Origin: Bacteroidaceae bacterium
Lineage (GTDB): Bacteria; Bacteroidota; Bacteroidia; Bacteroidales; Bacteroidaceae
DNA length: 8,373 nucleotides
Direction of reading: 5' to 3'
NCBI GenBank assembly: GCA_900769765.1
Contig: CAAGHW010000001.1
Span: forward strand, 1-8,373
Positions 7,063 to 8,373 of the stretch are shown here, one piece after another. Position 1 is the first letter of the stretch. Every line of letters starts with the position of its first letter. The notes below the pieces were generated by a model, which saw only the letters and a program-made list of their open reading frames with translations, had not been told where the DNA came from and searched no databases. The translations under genes were made by a program, and so were the position numbers.

Positions 7063-7092
7063 TTTTCAACAAAAAATAATAAGTTGTCAACA
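7063..7092 (+). other. Two DnaA-box-like 9-mers, 21 bp apart
   Basis: TTTTCAACA (7063-7071) and TTGTCAACA (7084-7092) share TTnTCAACA. Each differs from the DnaA box TTATCCACA at two positions. Their start-to-start distance is 21 bp, two helical turns, so they face the same side of the DNA. An AT-rich stretch lies between and beside them. This is suggestive for control of dnaB by DnaA or another protein, but the matches are weak and could be chance. Confidence 0.2.
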
Positions 7093-7147
7093 GACGTAAT
7101 GTCTGTCGAGAATACGAGCAGCGATTGGTCGCATTGTCGAAACTTCG
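7084..7147. repeat. Series of three inverted repeats between dnaB and ispE
   Basis: First, TTGTCAACAGAC (7084-7095) against GTCTGTCGAGAA (7101-7112): 10 of 12 positions pair, with a 5-nt centre GTAAT. Second, GCGA-TTGG-TCGC (7121-7132), a perfect 4-bp arm pair. Third, CGAA-AC-TTCG (7138-7147), a perfect 4-bp arm pair. None is followed by a T-run. The first has the size of a dimeric-repressor operator. Function unknown. Confidence 0.4.
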
Positions 7148-7155
7148 TTTTCCTC

Positions 7156-7176
7156 GTTAATCTTTAATCGTTAATC
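7156..7176 (+). repeat. Tandem 7-bp repeat (three copies)
   Basis: GTTAATC, TTTAATC and GTTAATC follow one another without gaps (7156-7162, 7163-7169, 7170-7176), with one mismatch in the middle copy. It lies about 30 bp upstream of the ispE -7 box, covering the stretch just before the expected -33 position, where an activator or repressor could bind. Confidence 0.5.
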
Positions 7177-7205
7177 GGAAATTACGTTATTTTAATAAAA
7201 AACTG

Positions 7206-7213
7206 TATTTTTG
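7206..7213 (+). promoter_or_regulatory. ispE: Putative ispE -7 promoter box
   Basis: TATTTTTG fits TAnnTTTG exactly and lies 22 bp before the ispE ATG. At the right distance upstream there is only a poor -33 candidate (TTAC at 7182-7185, 20-bp spacer), so the promoter may be weak or helped by an activator. Confidence 0.5.
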
Positions 7214-7235
7214 CATATCTAAAACAAGATTCCAA

Positions 7236-8054
7236 ATGATTACATTTCCAAATGCAAAGATAAACCTCGGACTCGATGTCGTTGAGAAACGCCCTGATGG
7301 TTATCACAACCTCGAAACCGTATTCTATCCTATTCCTCTCTATGATATATTGGAGATAACAAAGAGTGAGGATGAAACTTCATTCACCATGCACAATGCG
7401 GAGTTCGAGGGGAACGACAGCGATAATCTTGTGGTAAAGGCATACAACATCCTTGCTGCTGATTATGAGATGCCAAAGGTAAAGATGTCGCTGTACAAGA
7501 ATATCCCCACAGGTGCCGGCATGGGCGGTGGCAGTGCCGATGCTGCTTTTGCTCTCAAGATGTTGAATTCCATTGCAGAATTGAACCTCAGCGATGAAAT
7601 ACTCGAGGTGTATGCGGCAAGGTTGGGTGCAGACTGTGCATTCTTCATCAAGAACAGGCCTGCGTATGCAACAGGTATCGGTAATATCCTTACCCCTATT
7701 GACTGTGACCTTACAGGCTACTATATGGTAGTGGTAAAGCCCGATATACATATCTCCACCAAAGAGGCTTACGCGCTTGTAAACCCACAGCACCCGGCAA
7801 ATGCTTTGGCCGATATCATAAAGATGCCTGTTGATGAATGGAAAGGGTTGATGAAGAACGATTTCGAGAAGAGCGTATTCGCAAAATACCCCTCTGTAAA
7901 AGATATAAAGGAGAAGTTGTATGCTATGGGAGCTGTATATGCTTCGATGTCAGGCAGCGGCTCGGCTTTCTTTGGAATATTCAGGAACGAGTGCAATGTT
8001 GAGGAGATAAAGAAGGTTTATCCCGACATTTTCTGCCAACAGTGGAAATTATAA
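7236..8054 (+). CDS. ispE: 4-diphosphocytidyl-2-C-methyl-D-erythritol kinase (IspE)
   Basis: Cytoplasmic GHMP-family kinase of the MEP (non-mevalonate) isoprenoid pathway: it phosphorylates the 2-hydroxyl of CDP-methylerythritol with ATP, giving the substrate of IspF. The 272-residue length is normal for the family (about 280). Visible marks: FPNAKINLGL (4-13) with catalytic Lys8, RPDGYHNLETVF (19-30) in the substrate pocket, the GHMP phosphate loop PTGAGMGGGSADAA (91-104), the catalytic Asp133 in GADCAFF, and the C-terminal GHMP motif MSGSGSAFFGIF (238-249). All active-site residues are present. Divergent from dnaB across a 239-bp control region and followed by its own hairpin terminator, so it looks monocistronic. 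It shows the organism makes IPP/DMAPP by the MEP route. Confidence 0.97.
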   Translation: MITFPNAKINLGLDVVEKRPDGYHNLETVFYPIPLYDILEITKSEDETSFTMHNAEFEGNDSDNLVVKAYNILAADYEMPKVKMSLYKNIPTGAGMGGGSADAAFALKMLNSIAELNLSDEILEVYAARLGADCAFFIKNRPAYATGIGNILTPIDCDLTGYYMVVVKPDIHISTKEAYALVNPQHPANALADIIKMPVDEWKGLMKNDFEKSVFAKYPSVKDIKEKLYAMGAVYASMSGSGSAFFGIFRNECNVEEIKKVYPDIFCQQWKL

Positions 8055-8061
8055 TAGAAAT

Positions 8062-8086
8062 AAGGAAACGATTTTTTCGTTTCCTT
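8062..8086 (+). terminator. Rho-independent terminator after ispE
   Basis: AAGGAAACGA (8062-8071) pairs perfectly with TCGTTTCCTT (8077-8086) around a five-T loop. T-rich sequence (CCTTTTATTTTAT) follows on the plus strand, 8 bp after the ispE stop. The other strand reads into a less uniform T-rich stretch, so it may also serve the convergent hydrolase gene ending at 8092, but more weakly. Confidence 0.8.
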
Positions 8087-8091
8087 TTATT

Positions 8092-8373
8092 TTATATCTC
8101 AACTTCCAGCCCGTCGTATGCAAGATGTACTCCTTGTGGCAGGCATTTCTCGAATTTCGCGTGCAGACCTATGTGATGCATAAGGTGGGTGAAATAAACT
8201 TTGCGTGGCTTTATCCTGTCTATTATCTCAAATGCTTCGAGCACGGTCTGATGTGTCTTGTGTGGCTTTGAGAAACGCAACGCATTGATTACAAGCACCT
8301 CTACTCCTTGCAGCTTCTCCAATTCCGACGGCTCTATATAGCTCATATCCGTTATATATGCGAGTTTGCCGAA
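8092..8373 (-). CDS. MBL-fold metallohydrolase, PhnP-like (5' end outside window)
   Basis: Only the C-terminal 93 residues are visible; the reading frame stays open to the window edge, so the ATG at 8346 is very probably internal rather than the start. The fragment reads GKLAYITDMSYI, then VLVINALRF, HKTHQT, YFTHLMHHIGLHA and LAYDGLEVEI at the end. This matches the C-terminal half of beta-lactamase-superfamily hydrolases of the PhnP group. The Asp of YITD and the His of THLMHH are the probable late metal ligands of the dinuclear site. The main HxHxDH metal motif must lie beyond the window. PhnP itself is a cyclic phosphodiesterase, but the true substrate here is unknown. The gene is convergent with ispE, with 37 bp between them. 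Confidence 0.8.
   Translation of the reverse strand, partial: FGKLAYITDMSYIEPSELEKLQGVEVLVINALRFSKPHKTHQTVLEAFEIIDRIKPRKVYFTHLMHHIGLHAKFEKCLPQGVHLAYDGLEVEI

Noticed and set aside
6997..7235. Calling this the chromosomal origin of replication
   Set aside because: Only two poor DnaA-like boxes are present and dnaB adjacency alone is not evidence; whole-genome skew would be needed.
8092..8346. Taking the ATG at 8346 as the true start of the hydrolase
   Set aside because: The frame stays open upstream to the window edge and the preceding residues (FGKLAYITD) contain a conserved metal-ligand motif, so the gene is truncated by the window.

Overview
The window looks like chromosomal DNA of a Bacteroidales bacterium (Bacteroides/Prevotella/Muribaculaceae type; the genus cannot be fixed from this sequence). 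Three things point there. The promoter-like elements fit the Bacteroidetes TAnnTTTG -7 box (TATCTTTG at 7-14, TATTTTTG at 7206-7213, near-match TATCTTCG on the minus strand at 7022-7015 with a TTTG -33 box 20 bp upstream). Translation starts mostly lack a Shine-Dalgarno and sit behind A-rich leaders. The proteins (DnaB, IspE, the POTRA-less Omp85 barrel, the NH-x5-D acyltransferase and the PhnP-like hydrolase) have the look of that order. There is no sign of phage, insertion sequence, CRISPR, tRNA or rRNA.

Left block (1-5418): a putative promoter followed by four co-directional genes: an ALDH3-type aldehyde dehydrogenase (67-1449), a bile acid:sodium symporter family (BASS/SBF) transporter (1491-2459), a membrane-anchored PlsC-like acyltransferase (2599-3918) and a POTRA-less Omp85/BamA-like outer-membrane barrel (3934-5358). 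Gaps are 41, 139 and 15 bp. The only strong terminator is after the fourth gene, so one transcript is plausible. The 139-bp gap holds a nested imperfect hairpin without a U-tract. Taken together the block could take up and process an amphipathic or lipid-derived molecule (import, aldehyde oxidation, acyl transfer to membrane lipid, outer-membrane component). That theme is inference from family membership and proximity only.

Right block (5375-8373): a near-ideal bidirectional terminator (19-bp perfect stem) separates the left block from the convergent dnaB gene (5422-6996, minus), which encodes the replicative helicase. A 239-bp intergenic region lies between divergent dnaB and ispE (7236-8054, plus), the CDP-ME kinase of the MEP isoprenoid pathway. 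It carries both putative promoters, a run of three inverted repeats, two DnaA-box-like 9-mers exactly 21 bp apart and a 3x7-bp tandem repeat. A second hairpin terminator follows ispE. The window ends inside a convergent MBL-fold (PhnP-like) metallohydrolase gene whose N-terminal part is outside the window.

No clearly new multi-gene system is proven here. The best candidates for a second look are the four-gene lipid/envelope cluster, the structured spacer at 2481-2541, and the dnaB-ispE control region.
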